Shown piece after piece: positions 1 to 8,529 of a stretch of DNA of 64,000 nt. The stretch covers positions 556,548-620,547 of the forward strand of contig NZ_FRAC01000007.1 in NCBI RefSeq assembly GCF_900142215.1, written 5' to 3'. The stretch is from Anaerocolumna jejuensis DSM 15929. GTDB taxonomy: Bacteria > Bacillota > Clostridia > Lachnospirales > Lachnospiraceae. Each line of letters opens with the position of its first letter. The first letter of the stretch is position 1. The notes under the pieces are model-generated. The model saw only the letters and a program-made list of their open reading frames with translations. It searched no databases and was not told where the DNA came from. A program made the translations under genes and the position numbers.

Positions 1-690
1 CAGTATATCAGTGCAAACAGCTTCTGCGGCCTTCACGGAAGGGCTCTTCCCGCTGCGGTAGCAGCCAAGATTGCAAATGAAAAGCTTACGGTAATCGTAG
101 ATTCCGGTGATGGTGATTCCTACGGTGAAGGAGGAAACCACTTTATCCATAATATCAGAAGAAATGTGAATATTACGCACTTTGTCCATGATAATCAGAT
201 ATATGGCTTAACAAAAGGGCAGGCCTCGCCTACCAGTAAGGAGGGGCATGTTACCCCGGTACAGACCTACGGTAATATCAATGTGCCTTTAAATCCCGTG
301 CTGATGGCAATTGCAGCCGGAGCAGGTTTTGTTGCCAGAGGCTTCAGCGGTGATGCCAGGCAATTGGTAGCCCTGATGAAGGAGGCTATTTCTTATCCCG
401 GTTATGCCTTCGTGGATATTATGCAGCCCTGTATCAGCTTTAACAAGATAAATACTTTTTCTTATTATAAAAATGCTGTCAGACCTCTTGGTGAAGAGTA
501 TGACCCTACGGATAAGAAAGGGGCCATGCTGATGGCAATGGAAGAGGAATGGATTCCTACGGGAATACTTTACCGCGAGGATAAGCCGGATTTCCATAGA
601 AAGCATAAACTTTTAAAAGAAGGTAAGACTCTAATAGAACAGGAGCAAAGCCAGGATGCCCTTGAAGGCCTGATTCAGAGATTTATTTGA
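1..690 (+). CDS. 2-oxoacid:ferredoxin oxidoreductase, TPP-binding beta subunit (5' end missing)
   Basis: Reading frame 1 is open from the first base to the stop at 688-690, so the gene starts upstream of the window; 229 residues are present. The visible part has the GLHGRALP segment and the thiamine-diphosphate/Mg motif GDGD followed by GGNHF and DNQIYGLTKGQ, the arrangement of KorB/VorB/PorB beta subunits that oxidatively decarboxylate a 2-oxoacid to acyl-CoA and reduce ferredoxin in the cytoplasm. These subunits are normally about 250-290 residues, so only a short N-terminal piece is lost. The substrate (2-oxoglutarate, branched-chain 2-oxoacid or pyruvate) cannot be read from this piece; the alpha/gamma partners should lie immediately upstream. 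It is separate from the single-chain PFOR at 15817. Confidence 0.85.
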   Translation, partial: QYISANSFCGLHGRALPAAVAAKIANEKLTVIVDSGDGDSYGEGGNHFIHNIRRNVNITHFVHDNQIYGLTKGQASPTSKEGHVTPVQTYGNINVPLNPVLMAIAAGAGFVARGFSGDARQLVALMKEAISYPGYAFVDIMQPCISFNKINTFSYYKNAVRPLGEEYDPTDKKGAMLMAMEEEWIPTGILYREDKPDFHRKHKLLKEGKTLIEQEQSQDALEGLIQRFI

Positions 691-715
691 GAACAGTATA
701 AAGACAGTAAGGAAA

Positions 716-739
716 GGAAGTGCCATTTATGGCACTTCC
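716..739. repeat. Perfect 10-bp inverted repeat between oxidoreductase and rubrerythrin
   Basis: GGAAGTGCCA and TGGCACTTCC are separated by TTTA. It follows the oxidoreductase stop by 25 bases and precedes the rubrerythrin ribosome site. No T-run follows on either strand, so it is a poor intrinsic terminator; it may be an mRNA processing hairpin or a protein-binding palindrome upstream of rubrerythrin. Confidence 0.5.
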
Positions 740-776
740 CCCTGAAAAATAAATTATATTATACAGGAGGTTTAAG

Positions 777-1331
777 ATGGCAGTTAAAAATGCAATGACC
801 AGTGACTTTTTACATTCTGCTTACGGCGGAGAAAGCATGGCCCATATGAGGTATCTGACCTGGGGAGCCATGGCTGAGAAAGAAGGCTTTCCTAACATAG
901 CAAAATTATTTGAGGCAATTGCTTATGCGGAAAGAGTACATGCCAATAACCATTTTAAGGAAATTGGAGGCGATACGGCGGATGCTACAGTAGTGGCAGG
1001 CGCGGTATTTGGCACCGGAAAAACCGTGGAAAATCTGCAGGGAGCCATTAATGGTGAGCTTCATGAGGTGGAACAAATGTATCCTGTATACCTGAATGCT
1101 GCTGAATTTCAGGAAGAAAAGGGAGCCCAGCGTTCCTTCCACTTTGCACTGGAAGCTGAGAAAATTCATGCAGAGTTATTCAAGCAGGCACAGGATGCTG
1201 CAAAGGGCAAGCAGGATATTAAGCTGGAAGCAGTTTATGTCTGTCCTATATGCGGACATACTATTTTAAACGATGCCCCGGATAATTGCCCTGTATGCGG
1301 TGCGAAAAAAGAAATGTATAAGAAATTCTGA
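777..1331 (+). CDS. rbr: Rubrerythrin
   Basis: A 184-residue non-heme iron peroxidase that reduces hydrogen peroxide in the cytoplasm of anaerobes using electrons from rubredoxin/NADH. Order is the classical one: an N-terminal ferritin-like diiron four-helix domain (about residues 5-140, with the Glu-containing helices GGESMAHMRYL, AIAYAERVHA and FALEAEKIHAELF) and a C-terminal rubredoxin-like FeS4 knuckle with two CxxC pairs (CPICG and CPVCG, about residues 158-176). It is therefore not a reverse rubrerythrin. A strong AGGAGG site at 765-770 fixes the ATG. It is probably transcribed alone, ending at the hairpin at 1351. It fits an oxidative-stress role in an obligate anaerobe. Confidence 0.95.
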   Translation: MAVKNAMTSDFLHSAYGGESMAHMRYLTWGAMAEKEGFPNIAKLFEAIAYAERVHANNHFKEIGGDTADATVVAGAVFGTGKTVENLQGAINGELHEVEQMYPVYLNAAEFQEEKGAQRSFHFALEAEKIHAELFKQAQDAAKGKQDIKLEAVYVCPICGHTILNDAPDNCPVCGAKKEMYKKF

Positions 1332-1350
1332 TAAAGGTGCTAATAAAGAG

Positions 1351-1413
1351 GCTCCATAACTTTCCGTTGCTCGTCTGTTTAGAGGACATTACAGGAAAGG
1401 AATGGAGCTTTTT
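1351..1413 (+). terminator. Intrinsic terminator after rubrerythrin
   Basis: An imperfect stem pairs GCTCCATAACTTTCC with GGAAAGGAATGGAGC around a loop of about 30 bases and is followed by TTTTT. It also lies just beyond the 3' end of the convergent protease gene. Confidence 0.6.
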
Positions 1414-1419
1414 GAAATT

Positions 1420-2583
1420 TTACTGTAACAGCCTTGGGATATTTAGAAGTCCCCAGCCTTGTTTGGACCAGGGAAAGCCAAGATCTATGGCGCAGTCCCT
1501 CAGCCTAAGTTTGGCCTCCTTGTTGGAAAGAGAAGGATATGCGGAAAGCAAAAGAGCTATGGCACCGGTCACAATGGGGGTAGCCATGGAGGTGCCGCTC
1601 TTAACAGCATACATAAGATTGGTATAATCATTTCTGGGATTATTTAAAACATTATAACGGTATCTTTGATAATTTTTCATGGTACCGCAGGATACGATAT
1701 TAGATCCGGGTGCAACAATATCCGGCTTTTTTACGCAGGAAGCCGTAGGACCCCTGCCGGAATAATCCATCGTCTTGTTTCCGAAAAGCTCTACGGTAAT
1801 CCGGTCATCAGAGGAGCCGACGGTTATTACCTTTCTGCTGATACCGGGAGTAGAGATGGACATGGGACTCGGCCCGTTATTACCGGCGGCTACCACCACT
1901 ACGATGCCTGCATCCCATACGGCATTGACCCCCTTTACCAGGAGAGAATTCTCGTCTGCATTGTCCTTGGTAGTAGTACCTACAGATATATTAACAACCC
2001 GGATGTTGTATTTGGATTTATTATCAATAATCCACTGCAGGCCGGCTAAAACATCCGAGATATTTCCGTCCCCTTTCTGGTCCAATACCTTAATTCCAAT
2101 AAGGTCACATTTAGGGGCTACTCCGGTATATCTGCCCCCGGAGAGAAAACCGTTTCCGCCGATAATACCGGATACATGGCTTCCATGGCCGTTATCATCA
2201 TAGGGCTCAATTCTTCCGTGTATCAAATCGTGAAAGGATTTAATACGGTTTTTACCTTCCGTAAAATCCTTATGCATGCAGATACCCGTATCTACGACAG
2301 CAACCCCGATATTTTCCCCCATGATATTTCGGTCATGGGCCCATTTTAAATCTATGATATCCGCAACACGGTTCATCTGTGCAGTAATATGGGTATCCAA
2401 TTCGTAACTCCACAATTGATTCTCTGACTGGAGGTCTTTTAACTTATCCGGTTCCACTTCTATAACATAAGAATCAATCATAGGCAATTTATATTTCAGC
2501 TTACCCATAGAAGCAACTTCATTGTAGTTATTTTCGTAATCACTGCAGCGGACAATAATCTGTACCTTTTCTTTTTGGTTCAT
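1420..2583 (-). CDS. S8-family serine peptidase (subtilisin-like, probably intracellular)
   Basis: A 387-residue subtilase. The catalytic triad is visible: Asp98 in VAVVDTG, His133 in NGHGSHVSG and Ser332 in SGTSMATP, with the oxyanion Asn235 in AAGNNG. Residues 1-75 look like a short I9-type propeptide/inhibitor segment rather than a signal peptide; there is no hydrophobic N-terminal helix, which suggests a cytoplasmic intracellular protease of the ISP type, or a protease exported by another route. An in-frame stop lies eight codons upstream, limiting earlier starts; the ribosome site (AAAGAAAG) is weak. It is convergent with rubrerythrin and has no operon partner. The substrate is unknown. 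Confidence 0.9.
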   Translation of the reverse strand: MNQKEKVQIIVRCSDYENNYNEVASMGKLKYKLPMIDSYVIEVEPDKLKDLQSENQLWSYELDTHITAQMNRVADIIDLKWAHDRNIMGENIGVAVVDTGICMHKDFTEGKNRIKSFHDLIHGRIEPYDDNGHGSHVSGIIGGNGFLSGGRYTGVAPKCDLIGIKVLDQKGDGNISDVLAGLQWIIDNKSKYNIRVVNISVGTTTKDNADENSLLVKGVNAVWDAGIVVVVAAGNNGPSPMSISTPGISRKVITVGSSDDRITVELFGNKTMDYSGRGPTASCVKKPDIVAPGSNIVSCGTMKNYQRYRYNVLNNPRNDYTNLMYAVKSGTSMATPIVTGAIALLLSAYPSLSNKEAKLRLRDCAIDLGFPWSKQGWGLLNIPRLLQ

Positions 2584-2766
2584 ATGGCAGCCATTCTTTC
2601 TTTACGGTCTTATTAATCTTATGAAGCTTCTTCTTGTCTTTATGCGAAATATCATTTAAAATCATTGCAATTTCTGATAAATAGTTTAGAATTCTGTGAT
2701 TTGGGAAGGGAGACTATTGAGGCAGGTTTAGATACGAGACAAAAGGGCAGTTTATCACAAGGGGAC

Positions 2767-2976
2767 GGCAGTTTGCACAAAATAGAAAGCTTCCTGCTTC
2801 CTTCCAATGTATAAGAAGTCCTAATTCTCTGAAGCTTTTGTGCTGGACATATCATCAAACAGATAACTCGTGGGCTCAGACAATCTGTTTGATGATATAG
2901 CACAAAAGCTTCAGAGAAAAGGACTTCTAATACATTTCCATAGGCGCAGGAAGCTTTCTATTTTGTGCAAACTGCC
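2767..2976. repeat. Long palindrome, copy A (210-bp hairpin element)
   Basis: Perfect 31-bp terminal arms (2767-2797 and 2946-2976, GGCAGTTTGCAC... and ...GTGCAAACTGCC) enclose a second long stem (2814-2864 with 2883-2928, small bulges) closed by an 18-base loop at 2865-2882 containing CTCGTGGGCTCAGACA. The left flank CAAGGGGAC and the right flank TGT are shared with the other copies. Copy B at 28060-28269 is nearly identical over more than 230 bp, and copy C at 44690-44900 is inverted and diverged. The 643-base gap between protease and Hsp20 otherwise holds only the Hsp20 promoter. No gene is carried, so it is either a non-autonomous mobile palindrome or a structured RNA. Confidence 0.9.
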
Positions 2977-3122
2977 TGTTGTTATAGAAATGGGGGGATT
3001 TGTTGGGGAGATCATGTCATAAATCTGGTGTGAAAGGGCTTTTCTTCCATAGAAATACCAATGCTTTATGGAAAGAAGACTATACTTTATTATAAATTTA
3101 CAGAATGTTTATTTTTTATTTA

Positions 3123-3151
3123 TTGATTTGATGTTATATATGATGTATAAC
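3123..3151 (+). promoter_or_regulatory. Probable SigA promoter of hsp20
   Basis: TTGATT (3123-3128) and TATAAC (3146-3151) are 17 bases apart, about 75 bases upstream of the Hsp20 start. No CIRCE inverted repeat is present between promoter and gene, so HrcA control is not indicated. Confidence 0.45.
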
Positions 3152-3226
3152 ATTTAGCGTAAATAGAACATATAGATACCAGGACCGGCATAAGGAAAGG
3201 TCCTCACATTTAAAGGAGTGATTTTT

Positions 3227-3643
3227 ATGTTAAGACCTATGTTAAAGGAACAAAGAAGACCTGCGGTTTTATTCAGTAATCTGTTTGATGATTTCTTTGA
3301 TGACTTTTTTAGCCGCTTTGAAGGCGGAAGCACAGATGTGCTGGATAAGGGGGACCATTACCTTTTACAGGCGGAGCTTCCGGGCTTTAAGAAGAAAGAT
3401 ATCTCTCTGAAGCTTGAAAATGACATGATTATTATTAAGGCCAGCCATCAGGATGAGACAAAAGAGGAAAAGGATAATTATATCAGAAGAGAGAGAAATT
3501 TAAGTTCCTCTCAGAGAGTTTTTTCTGTAGCTGGAGTTGATAAGGACAGAATAATGGCTTCGTATAATAATGGTATTCTTGCCGTTACACTTCCCAAAGA
3601 AGATGCTTTGACAGATGGCAATAAATCAATTGAAATTCAGTAA
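3227..3643 (+). CDS. Small heat-shock protein, Hsp20/alpha-crystallin family
   Basis: A 138-residue ATP-independent holdase chaperone. The alpha-crystallin domain spans about residues 35-130, with LPGFKKKDISLKLENDMIIIKA and the closing segment NNGILAVTLPK that precedes the IXI tail. The N-terminal arm is short and rich in Phe and Asp (NLFDDFFDDFFSRF). The start is the ATG at 3227 because the upstream GTG at 3218 lies inside the AAAGGAG ribosome site (3212-3218). The gene is monocistronic, with a strong terminator at 3682. Confidence 0.93.
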   Translation: MLRPMLKEQRRPAVLFSNLFDDFFDDFFSRFEGGSTDVLDKGDHYLLQAELPGFKKKDISLKLENDMIIIKASHQDETKEEKDNYIRRERNLSSSQRVFSVAGVDKDRIMASYNNGILAVTLPKEDALTDGNKSIEIQ

Positions 3644-3681
3644 TGTAAATTCTAAGTTTCCATTGCATATAAAGTAATTCC

Positions 3682-3723
3682 AAGGCTGCACTGACCGGAT
3701 GAAACGGTCAGTGCAGCCTTTTT
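3682..3723 (+). terminator. Strong intrinsic terminator after hsp20
   Basis: A 16-bp perfect stem, AAGGCTGCACTGACCG with its complement at 3705-3720, a seven-base loop (GATGAAA) and a T-run. Confidence 0.9.
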
Positions 3724-3815
3724 ACATGAACTTTACAATAGTGCAATAAAGATTTTACAGGAAATTGCTAAATTATTTCTGGATAATAAAAAGGGGTCAA
3801 GACGGAGGCTGTGTG

Positions 3816-5585
3816 ATGAATATTACAAAAGAGAAGAAACAGGGAAGGGCCGAAAAGCAGAAGAACAACAGAAAACGTATACACATTAAGGATAAAATAA
3901 ACCGAATCTATGATATGCCCATAGGAAAGAGGCTTAATGTAACTTTTGGCTATATAGGAGTAGTAGTTCTTTTAATGGTAGCAGTATCTCTTATAAACAT
4001 CATTTCTTTAAGAAACATGACGAATAAATTCCACTCTCAGATTTATACAACAGAAGAAAAGGTATTAAAAGCTCAGGTTTCCATGAAAACCATAGAGAAT
4101 AATATTTACCGCAGCTATATGACAAAGAATAAGGAGTTGTGCAGTAAATATATTGAAGGCTCCGAAACAGAATATGGCTTGCTGGATTCATACATAAAGG
4201 AACTGGCTTCCATACCTGTTTTACAAAACAAAAAGAATCAGGAAACTATAAAAAGCCTGCAATTGGAGCTGGAAAAAGCAGACCGTTACAGGCAGCAGAT
4301 ATTAAAAAGCGCAAAGGAATTTGACCAGGAGAAAATATACAGTACCTATAAAAATGATTATGTCCCCATACATAGTCATATGCTGGAGGAACTGGAAGGT
4401 CTGGAAAGCTTTACGGCTTCTTATGGACAGCATTATATGGACGTTACGAATATAAAAGTTGCAGTAAGCATAGGGTTATTCTTACTGCTTTTTGCTGTGG
4501 GTACTGTCAGCGGTATCCACATTTTGAAAAGGACAATTAAGAGCATAATCAATCCGGTTGAGAGCATTATGGCAGTTATGAAAGAGATGGCGGACGGTAA
4601 TTTAGGCGTTGAACTGCATATTTCCTCTCAGGATGAAATGGGAATTCTGTGCCGGGGAATCATGCTGACTATAGAAAAATTAAATAATTATATTAATAAT
4701 ATTACCTATGTAGTAAAGCAGCTGGAGGAAAAAAATCTTACGGTTGAAGTGGACCTGGATTATGAAGGGGATTTTAAACCCATAAAGACATCTCTGGAAA
4801 ATACAATTTTGTCTCTGAAACAGGTCATAGAAGCAATATCAGTGACTGCAAAAGATATAACAACAGGTTCTGCCCAGATTGCTTTAACAGCTAAAACAGT
4901 GGCGGATGGAAGCGTAGAGCAGAATAACAGGATAAACGGCCTGATGGGAGAGCTTGAAACGATTGTTGGCATGATAAATACAAATGCCTTGCAGACCAGG
5001 CAGGTCAGTGAACTTACGGAGGCATCGGTAAGAGCAGCCAGGGAAGGTGACGGCGGCATGAAAAAGGTGCTTGAAGCCATGGAGGTCATTAAGCAGCAGG
5101 CAGAAGAGATATCACAAATTATTGCCGTAATTGAACAAATAGCCGAGCAGACAAATCTATTGGCTTTAAATGCGGCTATTGAAGCTTCCAGAGCGGGAGA
5201 AAACGGAAAGGGCTTTGGTGTTGTGGCAACGGAAATCGGGAAATTAGCTGCCAGGTGTACTCAGGCAGTACAATCCACCTCCGGTTTAATCAGTAACACA
5301 GTAAATGCTATTCAGTCAGGGGCCAGGCAGGCAGACAATACGGCAGGAAATTTTATCAGAATTGTAAAGGCTGCAGAAGAGACCAACAATGTGATGGAAA
5401 AACTGGCTCAGAATACAAGCGAAATACAAAAAGAGCTAAAAAATACCCATGTGTTTTTAATGGACATAACACCTATTATTGAAAAAAATGCCGCAGCTGC
5501 GCAGGAGAGTGCTGCTATGAGCGAAGAATTTATTATTCAGGCAGACAAGCTGGAAAGGTATTTACTGGAGTATTCCATGAATTAA
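3816..5585 (+). CDS. Methyl-accepting chemotaxis protein with four-helix-bundle sensor
   Basis: A 589-residue transmembrane chemoreceptor. A basic cytoplasmic N-terminus (1-40) is followed by TM1 at about 41-65, an extracytoplasmic all-helical sensor (about 66-213, 4HB_MCP-like), TM2 at about 214-236, a HAMP linker, and a cytoplasmic signalling domain whose hairpin tip is EQTNLLALNAAIEASRAGE near residue 440. It would control CheA activity in chemotaxis; the ligand is unknown. The start is the ATG at 3816, preceded by GGAGG at 3804-3808; an in-frame TTG at 3765 has no ribosome site. No che genes are adjacent, as is usual for scattered clostridial receptors. Confidence 0.9.
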   Translation: MNITKEKKQGRAEKQKNNRKRIHIKDKINRIYDMPIGKRLNVTFGYIGVVVLLMVAVSLINIISLRNMTNKFHSQIYTTEEKVLKAQVSMKTIENNIYRSYMTKNKELCSKYIEGSETEYGLLDSYIKELASIPVLQNKKNQETIKSLQLELEKADRYRQQILKSAKEFDQEKIYSTYKNDYVPIHSHMLEELEGLESFTASYGQHYMDVTNIKVAVSIGLFLLLFAVGTVSGIHILKRTIKSIINPVESIMAVMKEMADGNLGVELHISSQDEMGILCRGIMLTIEKLNNYINNITYVVKQLEEKNLTVEVDLDYEGDFKPIKTSLENTILSLKQVIEAISVTAKDITTGSAQIALTAKTVADGSVEQNNRINGLMGELETIVGMINTNALQTRQVSELTEASVRAAREGDGGMKKVLEAMEVIKQQAEEISQIIAVIEQIAEQTNLLALNAAIEASRAGENGKGFGVVATEIGKLAARCTQAVQSTSGLISNTVNAIQSGARQADNTAGNFIRIVKAAEETNNVMEKLAQNTSEIQKELKNTHVFLMDITPIIEKNAAAAQESAAMSEEFIIQADKLERYLLEYSMN

Positions 5586-5622
5586 ATCTCTTTATATTTT
5601 TTTAAAAAGCAAAATAACAGAC

Positions 5623-5649
5623 ACAAAACAGCGTATCTATCATATTTAT
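5623..5649 (+). promoter_or_regulatory. SigK-type sporulation promoter of the first collagen gene
   Basis: AC (5623-5624), exactly 16 bases, then CATATTTAT (5641-5649) fits the SigK pattern AC-N16/17-CATANNNTA. The second collagen gene has the same layout at 8458-8484, and CAG(C/T)GTAT.T.TCATAT.TAT is conserved between them. Confidence 0.6.
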
Positions 5650-5728
5650 ATGATAGGAAGCAAGAATGGCTTCCCTTATATTATCGTGCAGGATATCTTA
5701 TCCTGAATTCATGAAAGGAGCTTTTTGC

Positions 5729-8305
5729 ATGAACGCTGGTTTTAATTTATCAGACTCTGGAAAAGCAGGTAAGCGTCTAAAAGATGATAGATCTACCGTT
5801 TCAGCATCTGCTTTAAACGGTGGATGGAATACAGGCCGTCCCGGCGACGGTTATGGACATAACCCTTCTAGTCCACCGTCTTCTTGCCCACCTGGACCGC
5901 CCGGACCACCTTGCCCACCGCCAGAACCTCCTTGCCATCCCGGCCCTCCTGGACCACCTGGACCTCCCGGAACTATGGGACCACAAGGCCCTATGGGTCC
6001 TATGGGTCCCAGAGGTCCGGCAGGCCCGGCAGGCCCTCCCGGTCAGCAAGGTCCGGCAGGAGCCACAGGAGCTACAGGAGCTACAGGTCCGGCAGGATCA
6101 CCTGGTGCTATAGGTCCTACTGGCCCGCAAGGTGAACAAGGTCTTATCGGCTTGACAGGAGCTACAGGAGCCCAGGGTCCGCAAGGTGAAGCAGGTCCGG
6201 AAGGTCCGGCAGGTACAGCAGGTCCCTCAGGTTTAGCAGGTCCGGCAGGTCCACAGGGTCCGGCAGGAGCCACAGGTCCGCAAGGGCTGCAGGGAGAATC
6301 CGGTACAGCAGGTCCGCAAGGTGAAACGGGAGCCACAGGAGCACAAGGCCCGGCAGGAGCCACAGGTCCGCAAGGGCTGCAAGGAGAATCCGGTCCGGCA
6401 GGTCCGCAAGGTGAAACGGGAGCCACAGGAGCACAAGGCCCGGCAGGAGTTACAGGTCCGGCAGGTCCACAGGGAGAACAGGGTCCGGCAGGTCCGACAG
6501 GAGCAACTGGAGCTACGGGAGCAACTGGTCCGGCAGGTCTACAGGGAGAACAAGGACTGACAGGTCCGGTAGGAGCCACAGGGGCCACAGGAGCCACAGG
6601 CCTCACAGGCTCGCAAGGTCCCCAGGGAGAATCTGGTCCGGCAGGCCCGGCAGGTGAAGCAGGTCCGGCAGGAGCACAAGGCCCGGCAGGAGCCACAGGA
6701 CCGGCAGGCCCGCAAGGAGTCCAGGGTCCGGCAGGTCCCATAGGAGCAACAGGAGCAACAGGAGCCACAGGGCCGGCAGGTCCACAGGGAGAACAGGGAC
6801 TGACAGGTCCGGTAGGAGCAACAGGAGCAACAGGAGCCACAGGCCTCACAGGCCCGCAAGGTCCCCAGGGAGAATCTGGTCCGGCAGGACCGGCAGGTGA
6901 AGCAGGTCCCGCAGGAGCTCAAGGCCCGGCAGGAGCCACAGGTCCGCAAGGTCCGCAAGGGGCACAAGGTCCCGCAGGGCCAACAGGAACTACAGGAGCC
7001 ACGGGAGCAACAGGCCCGGCAGGAGCCACAGGACCGGCAGGTCCACAGGGAGAACAGGGACCGGCAGGCCTCCAAGGAGAAACAGGAGCCACAGGAGCCC
7101 AAGGCCCGGCAGGAGTCACAGGTCCGGCAGGCCCTCAGGGAGAGCAGGGACCGGCAGGCCCGCAAGGAACCACAGGAGCCACGGGAGCCCGAGGTCCGGC
7201 AGGAGCCACAGGCCCGGCAGGTCCGCAAGGTGAACAGGGTCCGGCAGGTACCACAGGAGCAACAGGAGCCACGGGAGCCCAAGGCCCGGCAGGAGCAACA
7301 GGCCCGGCAGGTCCGCAAGGAGAACAAGGCCCATCAGGTACCACAGGAGCAACAGGAGCCACGGGAGCCCAAGGCCCGGCAGGAACCACAGGTCCGGCAG
7401 GTCCGCAAGGAGAACAGGGTCCGGCAGGCCCACAAGGAGAAACAGGAGCCACAGGAGCCCAAGGCCCGGCAGGAGTTACAGGTCCGGCAGGTCCGCAGGG
7501 AGAACAGGGTCCGGCAGGGGCCACAGGAGCCACAGGAGCTACGGGAGCTCAAGGTCCGGCAGGAGCCACAGGCCCGCAAGGCCCGCAGGGAGACCCTGGC
7601 CCGGCAGGTCCGCAAGGAGAAGCAGGTCCCGCAGGAGTCCAAGGTCCGGCAGGAGCCACAGGCCCACAAGGTCCGCAGGGAGATCCTGGCCCGGCAGGTC
7701 CGGCAGGAGCCCAAGGCCCGGCAGGAACCACAGGTCCGCAAGGTTCACAGGGAGACCCCGGTCCGGCAGGAGCCACAGGTGCAACAGGAGCAACAGGAGC
7801 ACAAGGTCCGGCAGGAGCTACAGGTCCGCAGGGACCGCAAGGACTACAGGGACTTCAAGGTCCACAAGGCCCACAGGGCCCGGCAGGTCCGGCATTCACC
7901 AGTTCCTATATTTTCCGTTACAGTACGAATTCTGACAGAACCATAGCCGGCGGTGCAGAGTTTGTATTTGACACCGGAAATGTTCCGAATACGCCTGCAG
8001 GAGTTTTGTTATCTAACGAAACAGATACTGTATTGACCCAAACCGGCGTATATCTGGTTATATTTGAAGCAAATGTGTTAGGAACTCTGACATCAGTCTC
8101 CATTAACCTTAATGGAGCACCGATTCCGGGAGGTACTACAGGTGATACGGCTACTACAATCAGAGTGGAAATCACTGCAATTGTGGAGGTAACAACTGTA
8201 CCAGCCGTCCTGACAGTCACTAACGATTCTTTCATTTCCATTACCTTCCCTGATCTTGCACCAGGCAGCGTAGTAGCAGCCCTTACGGTTTTAAAATTAT
8301 CATGA
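5729..8305 (+). CDS. BclA-like collagen-repeat spore-surface glycoprotein
   Basis: 858 residues. The N-terminus (1-55) lacks a signal peptide, as in exosporium proteins assembled in the mother cell. A Pro/Cys-rich start (GPPGPPCPPPEPPCHPG) with two cysteines outside strict Gly-X-Y phase could allow interchain disulfides. Then come roughly 215 Gly-X-Y triplets dominated by GPAGPQGEQ, GATGATGAT and GAQGPAGAT blocks; the many Thr in Y positions are potential O-glycosylation sites, as known for Bacillus BclA. A C-terminal domain of about 135 residues (from about residue 724, TSSYIFRYSTN) resembles the BclA jelly-roll trimerisation domain. The start is the ATG at 5729 (AAAGGAG at 5713-5719), matched by the paralogue's start context. 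DNA of the repeat is GC-rich and recombination-prone, so length may differ between strains. Confidence 0.85.
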   Translation: MNAGFNLSDSGKAGKRLKDDRSTVSASALNGGWNTGRPGDGYGHNPSSPPSSCPPGPPGPPCPPPEPPCHPGPPGPPGPPGTMGPQGPMGPMGPRGPAGPAGPPGQQGPAGATGATGATGPAGSPGAIGPTGPQGEQGLIGLTGATGAQGPQGEAGPEGPAGTAGPSGLAGPAGPQGPAGATGPQGLQGESGTAGPQGETGATGAQGPAGATGPQGLQGESGPAGPQGETGATGAQGPAGVTGPAGPQGEQGPAGPTGATGATGATGPAGLQGEQGLTGPVGATGATGATGLTGSQGPQGESGPAGPAGEAGPAGAQGPAGATGPAGPQGVQGPAGPIGATGATGATGPAGPQGEQGLTGPVGATGATGATGLTGPQGPQGESGPAGPAGEAGPAGAQGPAGATGPQGPQGAQGPAGPTGTTGATGATGPAGATGPAGPQGEQGPAGLQGETGATGAQGPAGVTGPAGPQGEQGPAGPQGTTGATGARGPAGATGPAGPQGEQGPAGTTGATGATGAQGPAGATGPAGPQGEQGPSGTTGATGATGAQGPAGTTGPAGPQGEQGPAGPQGETGATGAQGPAGVTGPAGPQGEQGPAGATGATGATGAQGPAGATGPQGPQGDPGPAGPQGEAGPAGVQGPAGATGPQGPQGDPGPAGPAGAQGPAGTTGPQGSQGDPGPAGATGATGATGAQGPAGATGPQGPQGLQGLQGPQGPQGPAGPAFTSSYIFRYSTNSDRTIAGGAEFVFDTGNVPNTPAGVLLSNETDTVLTQTGVYLVIFEANVLGTLTSVSINLNGAPIPGGTTGDTATTIRVEITAIVEVTTVPAVLTVTNDSFISITFPDLAPGSVVAALTVLKLS

Positions 8306-8315
8306 TGTTTTAGGA

Positions 8316-8343
8316 TAAGGCGCCCGATCTTAAGGGCGCCTTA
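8316..8343. terminator. Terminator-like hairpin after the first collagen gene
   Basis: TAAGGCGCCC and GGGCGCCTTA pair perfectly around GATCTTAA. Only a short T/A-rich tail follows. Confidence 0.7.
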
Positions 8344-8457
8344 TTACTATGTAATGTACATTGTTGAAAGTATGGCCAAATACGAGGAGGGGCAGTAGCG
8401 TTTACCTGGAATTTTCTTGGAGTTAGGTAGAGGGACGAATAATGCGGAAATATAGGA

Positions 8458-8484
8458 ACCTATCAGTGTATATGTCATATATAT
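8458..8484 (+). promoter_or_regulatory. SigK-type sporulation promoter of the second collagen gene
   Basis: AC (8458-8459), 16 bases, then CATATATAT (8476-8484), the same geometry as the promoter at 5623. It lies 46 bases upstream of the start codon. Confidence 0.6.
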
Positions 8485-8529
8485 AATGTAGGATTTCAAA
8501 ATCCTATTTTATTGGAGAGGAGTTTTTGC

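Noticed and set aside
740..776. PerR box upstream of rubrerythrin
   Set aside because: AAATTATATTATA has only loose resemblance to the 7-1-7 palindrome and is simply AT-rich.
1337..2203. Plus-strand ORFs opposite the S8 protease (1337, 1459, 1666 and 1775)
   Set aside because: They mirror the protease reading frame, which has an intact catalytic triad, and have no ribosome sites or recognisable motifs.
2865..2882. The loop of palindromes A-C contains CTCGTGGGCTC, an 11-mer also found in a common sequencing transposase adapter
   Set aside because: The adapter bases on either side do not match, the motif sits at the same symmetric place in three independent copies, and a related form occurs in palindrome F; contamination does not explain that.
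3061..3226. CIRCE element for HrcA upstream of hsp20
   Set aside because: No TTAGCACTC-N9-GAGTGCTAA-like inverted repeat is present.
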